From Bradyrhizobium canariense (GTDB taxonomy: Bacteria; Pseudomonadota; Alphaproteobacteria; Rhizobiales; Xanthobacteraceae): a DNA stretch of 64,000 nt. The stretch lies in NCBI RefSeq assembly GCF_019402665.1, contig NZ_VSST01000042.1, positions 124,001-188,000 of the forward strand. The letters are read 5' to 3'. This document shows, piece by piece, positions 1-7,575 of this stretch. Position 1 is the first letter of the stretch. Each line of letters begins with the position of its first letter. The position numbers and the translations under genes were made by a program. The notes below the pieces were generated by a model that saw only the letters and a program-made list of their open reading frames with translations, was not told where the DNA came from and did no database searches.

Positions 1-249
1 GAGCGCGCCCGGGCCGAGCGTCGAAAGACAAACTCCGGGCTTGCCGGTCAGCCGCCCGTGCGTCGCGGCCATGAAGGCGGCTGCCTGCTCGTGGCGGGTC
101 AGGATCAGTTCGATTTTGGAGGTGCGCAACGATTCCACCAGATCGAGATTCTCCTCGCCGGGCACGCCGAAGATGCGGTCGACGCCTTCGTTCTCCAGCG
201 CCGCGACGAACAGGTCGGATCCTTTTGCTTTGCGTTCCTGCCCACTCAT
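1..249 (-). CDS. Thiamine-pyrophosphate-dependent enzyme (acetolactate synthase-like), N-terminal part
   Basis: This is the first 83 codons of a gene that runs off the left edge; its 3' part is missing. The segment has the usual start of the TPP enzyme N-terminal domain: GVPGEENLDL around residue 28, then TRHEQAAAFMA near 50, where the Glu would be the cofactor-activating residue. LTGKPGVCLSTLGPGA follows. The family includes acetolactate synthase, glyoxylate carboligase and related ThDP decarboxylases acting on 2-oxoacids in the cytoplasm. Without the C-terminal half the substrate cannot be chosen. The ATG at 249 follows a GGGAGGCG-type ribosome binding site. It is divergent from the gene at 421. 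Confidence 0.85.
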   Translation of the reverse strand, partial: MSGQERKAKGSDLFVAALENEGVDRIFGVPGEENLDLVESLRTSKIELILTRHEQAAAFMAATHGRLTGKPGVCLSTLGPGAL

Positions 250-420
250 GTCGCCTCCCGGTCACAATGTCGGCTCCCGTGTTCCACGGCAGCCGGCGTA
301 TGGTAACGGTCCGCGGCGCGGGCACAACTCACAAAGAGGCGCGCAACCGCACCATCCTCGTGGCGACAACGCTCGTCCCTCTCGTGTCCTTGCCGCGTGC
401 GCTGTGCTATCGCTCGGGCG

Positions 421-774
421 ATGACTCCTAATACCTTCGAAACCCGCTGCCTGCGCCTGCCCGCCGTCACCAAGGTGGTGCAGTGGGAGGGCACCTCCGT
501 GTTCAAGGTCGGCGGCAAGATGTTCGCACTCGGCGGCGGCTTTGCCGCGCGCTCCGGCGGCTACATGTTCAAGGTCTCGAACATGGCCTATGCCATGCTG
601 ATCGAGCACGGCCTTGCGCGGCCGGCGCCCTATCTGGCGCGCGCCAAGTGGGTGCAGCTCGTCGGCAACAACGCGCTATCAGACGCCGAGCTCACGAGCT
701 ATCTGGCGCAGGCGCACGCGCTGGTCGCGGCGAAACTCACGCGGAAGTCCCGCAAGGCGCTGGGCCTCGAGTGA
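421..774 (+). CDS. MmcQ/YjbR family protein
   Basis: The 117-residue protein fits the MmcQ/YjbR fold, a small family with a CyaY-like structure sometimes called DNA-binding. Typical features are the early WEGTSVFKVGGKMFAL strand segment and the C-terminal LVAAKLTRKSRKALGL helix. No catalytic residues are known, and its biochemical role is unsettled. An in-frame GTG lies at 397, but ATG 421 gives the normal family length. It is divergent from the TPP enzyme, with about 170 bases of shared upstream sequence. Confidence 0.8.
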   Translation: MTPNTFETRCLRLPAVTKVVQWEGTSVFKVGGKMFALGGGFAARSGGYMFKVSNMAYAMLIEHGLARPAPYLARAKWVQLVGNNALSDAELTSYLAQAHALVAAKLTRKSRKALGLE

Positions 775-809
775 AGTGCAGCCGGTGCCGAAGCGAAAGC
801 CTGCGCTGA

Positions 810-841
810 TTGACATCGATGATATGCCTGACTAAAGTCAG
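810..841 (+). promoter_or_regulatory. Promoter with overlapping palindromic operator for the MarR-GNAT gene
   Basis: TTGACA at 810-815 is a perfect -35 hexamer. Seventeen bases later is TAAAGT (833-838), a plausible -10. The palindrome CTGACT-AA-AGTCAG at 828-841 covers the -10, as expected for autorepression by the MarR-type protein encoded just downstream. The predicted transcription start, near 845, is only a few bases before ATG 849, so the message may be nearly leaderless. Confidence 0.6.
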
Positions 842-848
842 ATATATC

Positions 849-1721
849 ATGCTCGACCCTGTTTCCCGCGTCCGCCGCTTCAACCGTGCCGTCACGTCCG
901 CTGTCGGTGCGCTCGACACGTCATTCCTGGGGCGCGGGCGGCCGTTGGGGGCGGCGCGCGTGCTCAACGCGATCGGGCATGGACGTTCGGACGTGGCCGA
1001 GATCCGCGACTATCTCGGCCTCGATTCCGGCCTGATGAGCCGCCTGCTCCGCAGCCTCGAGGACGAGGGGCTGGTCGAGACCATTGCGCATGAGGAAGAT
1101 GCGCGCCGCCGCGTGGTATCGTTGACTCGTGCGGGCCGGCGCGAGTTCGCGGCCTATGAAGCGCTGTCGAACACGCAGGCCGAGGGCTTCCTTGCCCAGC
1201 ATTCACAACGCGAGGCGCTGCTGGCGGCGATGGATTTGATTGCTTCCGCATTGACGCGCGAGCGCGTCACGCTGGACGAGATGGATCCGCGGAGCGAACA
1301 GGCCCGTTATTGCCTCGGCGAATATTATGGCGAGCTCGGCCGCCGCTTCAAGCAGGGCTTTGACGTCTCGCTGTCGCGCGATCCTGACGCCAAGGATATG
1401 CGCCGCCCGCGCGGCACGTTCATCGTCGCGATGTCGGACACGCTGCCGGTCGGCTGCGTCGGGCTGAAAGGCACGGATCACGGCTATGCCGAGATCAAGC
1501 GTCTGTGGGTCGCACCGGCGGCGCGCGGATTGCGGCTCGGCCGGCGCCTGATGGACGCGAGCGAGGATGTCGCGCGCGGGCTCGGCATCAAGCTGCTGCG
1601 GCTCGACACCAACAGCGCGCTGGCGGAGGCCGGCCAGCTCTACCGAAGAAGCGGCTGGAGCGAGATCCCCCGCTTCAATGACGATCCCTACCCGGACCTG
1701 TTCTTCGAAAAACGTCTGTGA
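849..1721 (+). CDS. MarR-type regulator fused to a GNAT acetyltransferase
   Basis: The 290-residue protein has two domains. Residues 1-140 form a MarR winged helix, with YLGLDSGLMSRLLRSLEDEG as the recognition region and RRRVVSLTRAGR as the wing. Residues 150-290 form a GNAT fold with the acetyl-CoA loop RGLRLGRRLM. Such fusions are widespread; the acetyltransferase part probably modifies a small molecule or protein whose regulation the MarR part controls. An in-frame TTG at 810 would put the start inside the -35 box, so ATG 849 is preferred. The palindrome at 828-841 suggests autoregulation. The substrate is unknown. Confidence 0.85.
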   Translation: MLDPVSRVRRFNRAVTSAVGALDTSFLGRGRPLGAARVLNAIGHGRSDVAEIRDYLGLDSGLMSRLLRSLEDEGLVETIAHEEDARRRVVSLTRAGRREFAAYEALSNTQAEGFLAQHSQREALLAAMDLIASALTRERVTLDEMDPRSEQARYCLGEYYGELGRRFKQGFDVSLSRDPDAKDMRRPRGTFIVAMSDTLPVGCVGLKGTDHGYAEIKRLWVAPAARGLRLGRRLMDASEDVARGLGIKLLRLDTNSALAEAGQLYRRSGWSEIPRFNDDPYPDLFFEKRL

Positions 1722-1778
1722 GCGCCGGCGCCGATCGCCCTGTTGCCGCGTTATGGCCGGAGCCGCAGGAGCAACGCC

Positions 1779-2165
1779 ATGACCAGGTCCGACCTCGCCG
1801 ACATCTACCGCAATTACATCGCCTGCCTGAACCGGCAGGATTGGCCCGCCCTCGAACAGTTCGTTCACGGTGACGTCGTCCACAATGCGCGACCGTTCGG
1901 ATTGTCCGGCTATCGTGCCATGCTGGAGCAGGATTTTCGCTCAATTCCCGATCTGCATTTCAACATCGAGCTGCTGGTCTGCGATCCGCCCCAAATCGCC
2001 TCCCGGCTGACGTTCGATTGCACGCCGGCTGGAACGTTTCTGGGGCTGGATGTGAACGGCAGGCGCGTGTCCTTCTGCGAAAACGTGTTCTATCAATTTC
2101 GCGACGGAAAAATACGGCACGTGTGGTCCATCGTCGACAAGCCCGCGATCGAGGCGCAGCTCTAG
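1779..2165 (+). CDS. SnoaL/NTF2-like ester cyclase-type protein
   Basis: The 128-residue protein belongs to the SnoaL-like branch of the NTF2 superfamily, which forms a cone-shaped alpha+beta barrel used by isomerases, hydrolases and polyketide cyclases. Visible features are the N-terminal helix IYRNYIACLNRQDW, the central GYRAMLEQDFRSIPDLHF segment, and the final FYQFRDGKIRHVWSIVDK strands. No substrate can be assigned. It lies 57 bases after the MarR-GNAT gene on the same strand and may be cotranscribed. ATG 1779 follows AGGAGCAACGCC, a good ribosome binding site. Confidence 0.75.
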   Translation: MTRSDLADIYRNYIACLNRQDWPALEQFVHGDVVHNARPFGLSGYRAMLEQDFRSIPDLHFNIELLVCDPPQIASRLTFDCTPAGTFLGLDVNGRRVSFCENVFYQFRDGKIRHVWSIVDKPAIEAQL

Positions 2166-2176
2166 CGCTGCGCCTC
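2151..2176. terminator. Hairpin between convergent genes
   Basis: GAGGCGCAGC (2151-2160) and GCTGCGCCTC (2167-2176) form a perfect 10-bp stem around a six-base loop. The stem-loop contains the TAG stop of the upstream gene and precedes the TAA of the convergent MFS gene at 2188. There is no clear T tract, so this is likely a bidirectional transcription barrier rather than a textbook intrinsic terminator. Confidence 0.5.
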
Positions 2177-2187
2177 GATGAAGCTGC

Positions 2188-3408
2188 TTACGCAGCCGCC
2201 GGCGCCAACTCCGCTCGCGGCTTCGGGAACGGCTTGAAATTCATCGCCATCAGGAAGGCGCCGAGGCCCATCGCCCAGGAGGCGATATAGAGCCAGGCGT
2301 AGCTCGATAACGCATCGTAGATCAGGCCGCCGGCGAGCGGGCCCGTGGCCATGCCGAGACTGCCGGCCATCGCGGTGCCGCCGATCACCGTGCCCATCAT
2401 CTTGAGCGGGAAGTTCTCGCGGATCAGCACCGCGTAGAGCGGCATGGTGCCGGCATAGATGAAGCCGAAGACGGCCCCGACGGCGTAGAATGTCGTGAGC
2501 TGGTGCGCGAAGACATAACCCAGCGCGCCGAACGCCTGCAACAGCAGGCCCGAGACGAGCACGCGCTTGGCGCCGAAGCGGTCACCCATCAGGCCGAAGG
2601 CGATGCGTCCGCCGAGGCCGGCAAAACCCTCGATGCTGTAGATCGTCACCGCCGCAACGAGTGGGATGCCGCAGCTCACGGCATAGGAGACGGTGTGAAT
2701 GATCGGGCCGGAATGGGTGGCGCAGCAGAAGAAGTTAGTGGCGAGCAGGATCAGGAATTGCGGCGAGCGCAGCGCCTCCCCCATCGACATCTCGCCTTGC
2801 CCGGCGCCCCCGCCCTCAGGCGCGGCCAAGGCGTGCGCGAGCGCCGGCGGGCGGCGCACCAGGAACGAGACCGGGATCATGATGGCGCCAACCACCAGCG
2901 CTACGATCTGCATCGCGGTGCGCCAGTCATGGTTGGAGACGAGCCAGGCCGCGAGCGGCGCCATCGTCATCGGCGCCATGCCCATGCCGGCCGACACCAG
3001 CGAGACCGCGAGGCTGCGATGGTTGTCGAACCAGCCGGTCACGGTCGCCATCATCGGCGCGAAGATCGCCGCACAGGACGCCCCGACCAGAAGGCCGAAG
3101 ACGAACTGAAACGCCAGCAGCGAGGTGGCGTGGCTCGCCGCGAACAGGCTCACGGTCAGCACCGTCGATCCCGTCAGCACCACCGGCCGCGGCCCGAACC
3201 GGTCCGTCAACGTGCCCCAGGCCATGCTGGTGAAGGCCATCGCCAGAAAGCCGATCGTCATCGCGCTGGAGATGCCGGTCACCGACCAGCCGGTGTCCTT
3301 CGCGATCGGCTGCAGGAACACCGGCAGCGAAAACATGCCGCCGATGGCGACGCAGCCGAGCAAGCCGCCCGCGGCGACGATCACCCAGCGATAGGAGGAA
3401 GAGTTCAT
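2188..3408 (-). CDS. Major facilitator superfamily transporter
   Basis: The 406-residue membrane protein has about 12 hydrophobic helices. It carries the MFS loop 2-3 motif GTLTDRFGPRPVVL and its repeat between helices 8 and 9, GLMGDRFGAKRVLV. The layout resembles the monocarboxylate/oxalate-formate-antiporter side of the superfamily, but the substrate is unknown. The ATG at 3408 follows GGGAGACC at correct spacing; a longer frame reaching 3510 lacks such a site. It stands alone, with about 270 bases of empty sequence before the next gene. Confidence 0.85.
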   Translation of the reverse strand: MNSSSYRWVIVAAGGLLGCVAIGGMFSLPVFLQPIAKDTGWSVTGISSAMTIGFLAMAFTSMAWGTLTDRFGPRPVVLTGSTVLTVSLFAASHATSLLAFQFVFGLLVGASCAAIFAPMMATVTGWFDNHRSLAVSLVSAGMGMAPMTMAPLAAWLVSNHDWRTAMQIVALVVGAIMIPVSFLVRRPPALAHALAAPEGGGAGQGEMSMGEALRSPQFLILLATNFFCCATHSGPIIHTVSYAVSCGIPLVAAVTIYSIEGFAGLGGRIAFGLMGDRFGAKRVLVSGLLLQAFGALGYVFAHQLTTFYAVGAVFGFIYAGTMPLYAVLIRENFPLKMMGTVIGGTAMAGSLGMATGPLAGGLIYDALSSYAWLYIASWAMGLGAFLMAMNFKPFPKPRAELAPAAA

Positions 3409-3679
3409 TTTTGGTCTCCCGTCAGGTCTGTCTGGGTGGAAGACGAATGGGAACATGGTGGACCGACAGGCCGACGCAAGTTTTTGCGGCAGGCTTTTGT
3501 GACCTGCCAAACAAAAACGGCGAAAACAACCCCATGCACAGTAGCCGGGCGCTTTGGGATCAAGGACTTACAGCGCAGCCCTTTGCCGTGCGAGGAACCC
3601 CCGTTTGACTCGTCGGGCAAAACACCTGCATCATGGCATCATCCCGCCGGTATCGATCTCGTCCCCTCGCGAACAGGCT

Positions 3680-4258
3680 TCAAGCAGCCACGCCGCGCCG
3701 CCACTCGCCGACCGTGAGCCAGACCGCAGAGACCAGGAAGTAGAGCGCACCGACGGCGGCATAGCCCGCGACATTCGCGATCGAGGGAACCGCAGGCGTC
3801 GTCGCCTGAAAGATGAAGAAGCCGCCTGCAAGCGCCGATTGGCCACCGCTGAGCACCATGGCCCACTGCGCGCCAAAACTCCGCCAGCGGCGGATGGCCG
3901 TCCCCAGCTGCAGCAGTCCGGACACAATCGCCCATGCCCCGAAGATTCCGAGAACCCGGTTCATGCTTGTTTGCAGAGCGACAACGACTGCGATGGTTGT
4001 CGCAACGCTCGCCAGAGCGTTGAAAACCTGGGTGCGATTCTGATTGAAGCCGCCGCTGCGAAGCGCGTCCGCGCAGTTGGCTGCAGCGTCCCATGCGGGA
4101 TAGAGGACGAGCAAGGCGCCGGCGATCACTGGAGAAGAAGCCCCGGCGGCAAACGCAGCAGCGACCCAGGCGACGGAGAACGCCGCTCGCACGAAGTAGT
4201 ATTGCTTCAGCCATCGCTCGCGGTCGGTATGAACCGGATCCAATTGATATCGCGCCAT
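3680..4258 (-). CDS. DUF308-type integral membrane protein
   Basis: The 192-residue protein has about six short hydrophobic helices (for example SVAWVAAAFAAGAS and VVVALQTSMNRVLGIFGAWA), separated by small polar loops such as RRWRSFGAQW. This pattern matches HdeD/DUF308 membrane proteins, whose function is unknown beyond links to stress. The start at 4258 follows AGGAGAGACTGCA. A TetR-type operator lies 15 bases upstream and has a near copy in front of the adjacent TetR gene, so this is probably the repressor's target. Confidence 0.65.
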   Translation of the reverse strand: MARYQLDPVHTDRERWLKQYYFVRAAFSVAWVAAAFAAGASSPVIAGALLVLYPAWDAAANCADALRSGGFNQNRTQVFNALASVATTIAVVVALQTSMNRVLGIFGAWAIVSGLLQLGTAIRRWRSFGAQWAMVLSGGQSALAGGFFIFQATTPAVPSIANVAGYAAVGALYFLVSAVWLTVGEWRRGVAA

Positions 4259-4272
4259 TGCAGTCTCTCCTA

Positions 4273-4288
4273 TACCTACTAGTTGGTA
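4273..4288. promoter_or_regulatory. TetR-type operator for the DUF308 gene
   Basis: TACCTACTAGTTGGTA is a 16-bp palindrome with one mismatched pair, centred on ACTAGT. It lies 15 bases upstream of the DUF308 start. The same sequence with 14 of 16 matches occurs at 4959-4974 before the TetR gene. Confidence 0.65.
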
Positions 4289-4363
4289 GTTTTCTTACAC
4301 GCGGCGAAACCGACTTCGCTCCAGCCCGCTTGCGGGCTGTCGCGATCGTCTCGCCGATGTCTC

Positions 4364-4948
4364 TCAATGCTTGTTGGCCAGCCGGTCCAGCAGCGGGGTG
4401 GTGATCACACCGAATATTTTTGGATCGCCATAGGCACGCGCCGACAGCATCGCGCCGTGAATGGTCGCCATGAATCCTTCGGCCTCGACGCGGGCTGTGC
4501 CGGAGAGTTTGAGTTGCCCTTTCCGCTTGCCGCGCTCCATGACGGCCGTCAGCCAGGAAGCCAGGGAGCGGAAGTGCGCACGGACTTCGAGCGCAACCTC
4601 CTCCGGCAGGATCGGAAGCTCGCTGGCCAGCAGCGCGCAGACGCAGAACGGCGCCGTCGCATCATTGATGCACGCCTTCCAGTACGCGACATAGTTTTCG
4701 AGTTGGCCGCACGGATCAGGGACATTGCGCTCGAGCGCGGACAGTCCCGCCTCGGCTTCGGCGCGGTAGCGCGACACGAGGGTGCGGACCAGATCGACCT
4801 TGCTGGCGAAATGGTGGTGGATGCTTGGCTTGCGGATGCCGACAACATCGGCCACGTCGGCATAGCTGAAACCGTTATAACCGCCCGCGATGATCAAGCT
4901 GCGCGCGCAGGCCAGGATGTCGTCGGCAGTTGAGGAGACGTTGGTCAT
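4364..4948 (-). CDS. TetR/AcrR family repressor
   Basis: The 194-residue protein has a TetR helix-turn-helix at about 22-52, with FSYADVADVVGIRKPSIHHH as turn and recognition helix, followed by an all-helical ligand domain containing several cysteines (FCVCALLASE). The C-terminal LSGTARVEAEGFMATIHGAM helix is typical of AcrR-type members. Matching 16-bp operators lie before this gene and before the membrane-protein gene it points toward, so the two probably form a regulator-target pair responding to an unknown ligand. Confidence 0.88.
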   Translation of the reverse strand: MTNVSSTADDILACARSLIIAGGYNGFSYADVADVVGIRKPSIHHHFASKVDLVRTLVSRYRAEAEAGLSALERNVPDPCGQLENYVAYWKACINDATAPFCVCALLASELPILPEEVALEVRAHFRSLASWLTAVMERGKRKGQLKLSGTARVEAEGFMATIHGAMLSARAYGDPKIFGVITTPLLDRLANKH

Positions 4949-4958
4949 GGGCCTTAGC

Positions 4959-4974
4959 TACCTTCCAGTTGGTA
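4959..4974. promoter_or_regulatory. TetR-type operator for the repressor gene
   Basis: TACCTTCCAGTTGGTA, 11 bases upstream of the TetR ATG, matches the operator at 4273-4288 in 14 of 16 positions. Autoregulation is the simplest reading. Confidence 0.6.
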
Positions 4975-5024
4975 GGGCGTCAAGAACGGGATGCTTCAAC
5001 CATCCGTGAGTGCTAGGAGCCTGC

Positions 5025-5522
5025 ATGACCATTCGCCCGATCGTCCGCTATCCCGACCGCCGCCTCGCGCTGCCGGCCCGCCCCGTCACCGCGTTCGACG
5101 CCGGTTTGCGTGAGCTCGCAACGGATTTGCTCGAGACCATGCGCGCCGCGCCCGGCATCGGCATCACGGCGCCGCATGTCGGCGTGCCCTTGCGCGTCGT
5201 CGTGCTCGAACTCGACCCGAAGGACGGACCGCGGACCTACGTCAATCCGGAGATCGAATGGGCCTCGCCCGAGATGATCATGCATCGCGAGGGCAGTGTC
5301 TCGATGCCCGGCGTCAACGACGACATCCAGCGCCACGCGCGCGTGCGGATCAGCTATCAGGATCTCGACGGCAACGTGCACAGCGAGGAGTCGGACTCCT
5401 TGCGCGCCGTCTGCCACCAGCACGAGATCGACCAGCTCGACGGCATGTTCTGGATCCAGCGGCTGTCGCGGCTGAAGCGGGAGCGGCTGGTGAAGAAGTT
5501 CGAGAAGATGTCGCGCGAGTGA
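5025..5522 (+). CDS. Peptide deformylase-like protein lacking two metal ligands
   Basis: The 165-residue protein has the full peptide deformylase fold. In active enzymes the signatures are GxGxAAxQ, EGCLS and HExxH. Here they read GIGITAPH (44-51), EGSVS (89-93) and HEIDQ (133-137). The metal-binding Cys is Ser91, the second His is Gln137, and the oxyanion-type Gln is His51. Normal N-formyl-methionine removal therefore seems unlikely. Similar divergent homologues coexist with a standard Def in rhizobia; the housekeeping copy is not in this window. ATG 5025 follows AGGAG. Confidence 0.85.
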   Translation: MTIRPIVRYPDRRLALPARPVTAFDAGLRELATDLLETMRAAPGIGITAPHVGVPLRVVVLELDPKDGPRTYVNPEIEWASPEMIMHREGSVSMPGVNDDIQRHARVRISYQDLDGNVHSEESDSLRAVCHQHEIDQLDGMFWIQRLSRLKRERLVKKFEKMSRE

Positions 5523-5599
5523 GCGCCGGCTGCTCGATGTGGCGAAATCAAACCAGCCTGATATGATTGGAACGGTCGGCCCCGTCGGGAGGGAGACGA

Positions 5600-6013
5600 A
5601 TGACATATTCAGGTCGTTGCGCCTGCGGCGCGGTTTGTTACACCATTGCGTCCGCGCCGATCCGCGGCTTCCAATGTCAGTGCAGCGACTGTCAGCGCGA
5701 TACCGGCAGCGGCCACAGCTCCATCTTCGTGTTCGCGCGTAGCGCAGTCTCGGTGACAGGCGAGGTGCGCGAAATCGAGCGCACCGCCGACAGCGGCGCA
5801 ATCAAGCGCAAAGGGTTCTGTCCGAACTGCGGCTCGCCGATCTACAACAAGCCGGACGAGAAGCCGGAGTTCATCGGCATCTATGTCGGCACGCTGGACG
5901 ATGCCAGCACGTTCAAACCGTCCGTCGTGCTGTTCTGCTCGCGCGGATATGCCTGGGATCACCTCGATCCCGAGATTCCCAAACTCCCGGAATGGCACCC
6001 GGGATCGCGCTGA
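5600..6013 (+). CDS. GFA family (glutathione-dependent formaldehyde-activating enzyme-like) protein
   Basis: The 137-residue protein has the zinc-binding pattern of the GFA/CENP-V family: CACGAV near residue 8, QCQCSDCQRDTG near 29, and FCPNCGSPIYN near 78. The founding member joins formaldehyde to glutathione in methylotrophs, but most family members have unproven roles. The start follows a strong GGAGGGAG site. It is 77 bases downstream of the deformylase-like gene, on the same strand. Confidence 0.85.
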   Translation: MTYSGRCACGAVCYTIASAPIRGFQCQCSDCQRDTGSGHSSIFVFARSAVSVTGEVREIERTADSGAIKRKGFCPNCGSPIYNKPDEKPEFIGIYVGTLDDASTFKPSVVLFCSRGYAWDHLDPEIPKLPEWHPGSR

Positions 6014-6037
6014 TTCTTGCAGATTGAGGGACAGCCA

Positions 6038-6442
6038 ATGGCGATGAGCTTCGAGCTATCGATGCTGGCCGCCGCAATCGTCTGGGGCTTCGTACAGCTT
6101 GTCGCCGCCGCGCAAGCCGCGACCCTGCAGTACGGCCTCAGATGGGCTGCGAGCCCGCGCGACACCGAGATGCCGCCGCTCAAGCCCATCCCCGGCCGCC
6201 TCAACCGAAATTTCCGCAACTACATGGAGACGTTTCCGTTCTTTGCCGCAGCGATCCTCATCTCTCACGCCGCAGGCGTTCACAATGAGCTGACTTATTG
6301 GGGATCGATCGCCTATCTTGGCGGACGCATCGCCTACACCGCGCTTTACCTATCCGGCATACCTCTCGTCCGCTCGCTGTTCTGGAATATCGCCAGCTTT
6401 GGCATGCTCGCCGTTTTGGCAGCGGCTTTCGTCCCTCACTGA
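6038..6442 (+). CDS. MAPEG family membrane protein
   Basis: The 134-residue protein has four predicted membrane helices and the MAPEG segment RLNRNFRNYMETFPFFAAA near residue 55. The family's best-known members are glutathione-dependent enzymes of eicosanoid metabolism; bacterial ones may conjugate or isomerise lipophilic compounds in the membrane. It follows the GFA gene by 24 bases, so the two are probably cotranscribed. Both families have glutathione links, which is only suggestive. Confidence 0.85.
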   Translation: MAMSFELSMLAAAIVWGFVQLVAAAQAATLQYGLRWAASPRDTEMPPLKPIPGRLNRNFRNYMETFPFFAAAILISHAAGVHNELTYWGSIAYLGGRIAYTALYLSGIPLVRSLFWNIASFGMLAVLAAAFVPH

Positions 6443-6480
6443 AGCGGCGCGATAGCGACTTTGCCTTTGCCGCGATGCCT

Positions 6481-6843
6481 TCACGCCCGCTTCCCGCCCC
6501 GCCTGGTCATTGGCGCGTTACGACGCTCGCGTTTGCCGCGCGCGATTTCCGTCGCCAGCGCATCCAGCTTCGGCTCCCAGAAATTGCGGAACTGACCGAC
6601 CCATGCATCCACCGCTTGGAGCCCCGCAGCATCGACCGAATAGAGCCGTCGTTGCGCCTCCGCGCGAACCGTGGCGAAGCCGCTCTCGCGCAGCACCTTG
6701 AGGTGCTGCGACACGGCGGCCTGCGTGATCCCGAACTCCGCCCCGATCACTTCGACGACCTTGCCGGAGGCCATCTCGCCGGGCGCAAGCAGCTCGAGGA
6801 TGCGACGGCGGACGGGGTCGGCGAGGACCTCGAAGATTTGCAT
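6481..6843 (-). CDS. ArsR-type winged-helix regulator
   Basis: The 120-residue regulator begins MQIFEVLADPVRRRILELL, the usual ArsR opening, followed by the recognition region GITQAAVSQHLKVLRESGF and a basic wing. No metal-binding cysteines are seen, so it belongs to the non-metal branch commonly paired with SRPBCC proteins. Its ATG shares one base with the stop of the SRPBCC gene (TGATG), implying translational coupling. The pair is transcribed from the region containing the palindrome at 7554-7575. Confidence 0.88.
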   Translation of the reverse strand: MQIFEVLADPVRRRILELLAPGEMASGKVVEVIGAEFGITQAAVSQHLKVLRESGFATVRAEAQRRLYSVDAAGLQAVDAWVGQFRNFWEPKLDALATEIARGKRERRNAPMTRRGGKRA

Positions 6844-7505
6844 CAGCTTCCTGTGCCCGGATGCACCACGTCGGGCGGCGTCTCGCCGCGATAGAAGGCG
6901 ATGGTGCGGTCGGAGCGCTGCTTCGCGGAGGCAGGATCCACGCCGCTTGCGACATGTGCTGCGCGCCAATACTCGCCGCTGCTCGTCATGAATTCCTTGC
7001 CCGCGGAAGAGCCCAACCATGCCTCGGCCGTCTCATGGTCGACCGATGCCCCGGTCGCAACATATCGCTCCAGCCCCGCAATGGCGAGATCCCAGCCGAT
7101 CCCGACTGCCCCTGGGCCGAACTGATTCCAATGATCCTCGATCATCGCGGTGTGCTCAAGCGTCAGCCGCGCCTGGCTTCGTTCTGCCGTCAGCTTGACG
7201 TCGATCCAGCTCATCGCGCCGCCGAATTCCCACGTCGCCGCAAAATGGGTCGGCGGCGTACACGCCGTGATGGTCCCGCCGGCATTCCCCTTGAGCTGGT
7301 ACTTTCCGCCGAGCCGGAGATCTCCCTCGACCGGCAAGAACCAGCGCGGAATGCGTTGTTCGCTGGTCACTGCGTCCCAGAGATCGTCGACGCTGGTTTC
7401 GTAAAGCCGCGTCAGTATCACCGCACTGGCCGCTTTCCCGTCCTTCTCGAAATTCCTCACCGAACGCGTAACCAGCCCCAATACCCTGACGACGTCGATC
7501 TCCAT
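6843..7505 (-). CDS. AHSA1-type SRPBCC domain protein
   Basis: The 220-residue protein has an AHSA1/START-like hydrophobic-pocket fold: ILTRLYETSVDDLWDAVT near 50, IPRWFLPVEGDLRLGGKYQ near 72, and LTLEHTAMIEDHWNQFGPGAVGIG later. The family binds small hydrophobic ligands and is often adjacent to an ArsR regulator, as here. The start ATG at 7505 has an exceptionally good GGAGGAG site. Frames extending to 7565 would run through the palindromic operator and are less likely. The ligand is unknown. Confidence 0.85.
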   Translation of the reverse strand: MEIDVVRVLGLVTRSVRNFEKDGKAASAVILTRLYETSVDDLWDAVTSEQRIPRWFLPVEGDLRLGGKYQLKGNAGGTITACTPPTHFAATWEFGGAMSWIDVKLTAERSQARLTLEHTAMIEDHWNQFGPGAVGIGWDLAIAGLERYVATGASVDHETAEAWLGSSAGKEFMTSSGEYWRAAHVASGVDPASAKQRSDRTIAFYRGETPPDVVHPGTGS

Positions 7506-7553
7506 GGCGCTCCTCCTCGTCGTTTCGTGCCAGGATGAATATCGGTTGAAGCT

Positions 7554-7575
7554 AATATAAGTCAACTCTTATATT
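7554..7575. promoter_or_regulatory. Palindromic operator for the SRPBCC-ArsR pair
   Basis: AATATAAG (7554-7561) and CTTATATT (7568-7575) form a perfect 8-bp inverted repeat with a six-base spacer. On the minus strand the spacer reads AGTTGA and, with the following bases, overlaps a TTGACT -35-like element, with ATATTC about 17 bases later. The palindrome also covers the stop codon of the AraC gene ending at 7562. Confidence 0.6.

Noticed and set aside
2503..3717. Long plus-strand frame (404 codons) across the MFS gene
   Set aside because: It is antisense to a clear 12-helix transporter, rich in Arg/His/Gly, and has no family resemblance.
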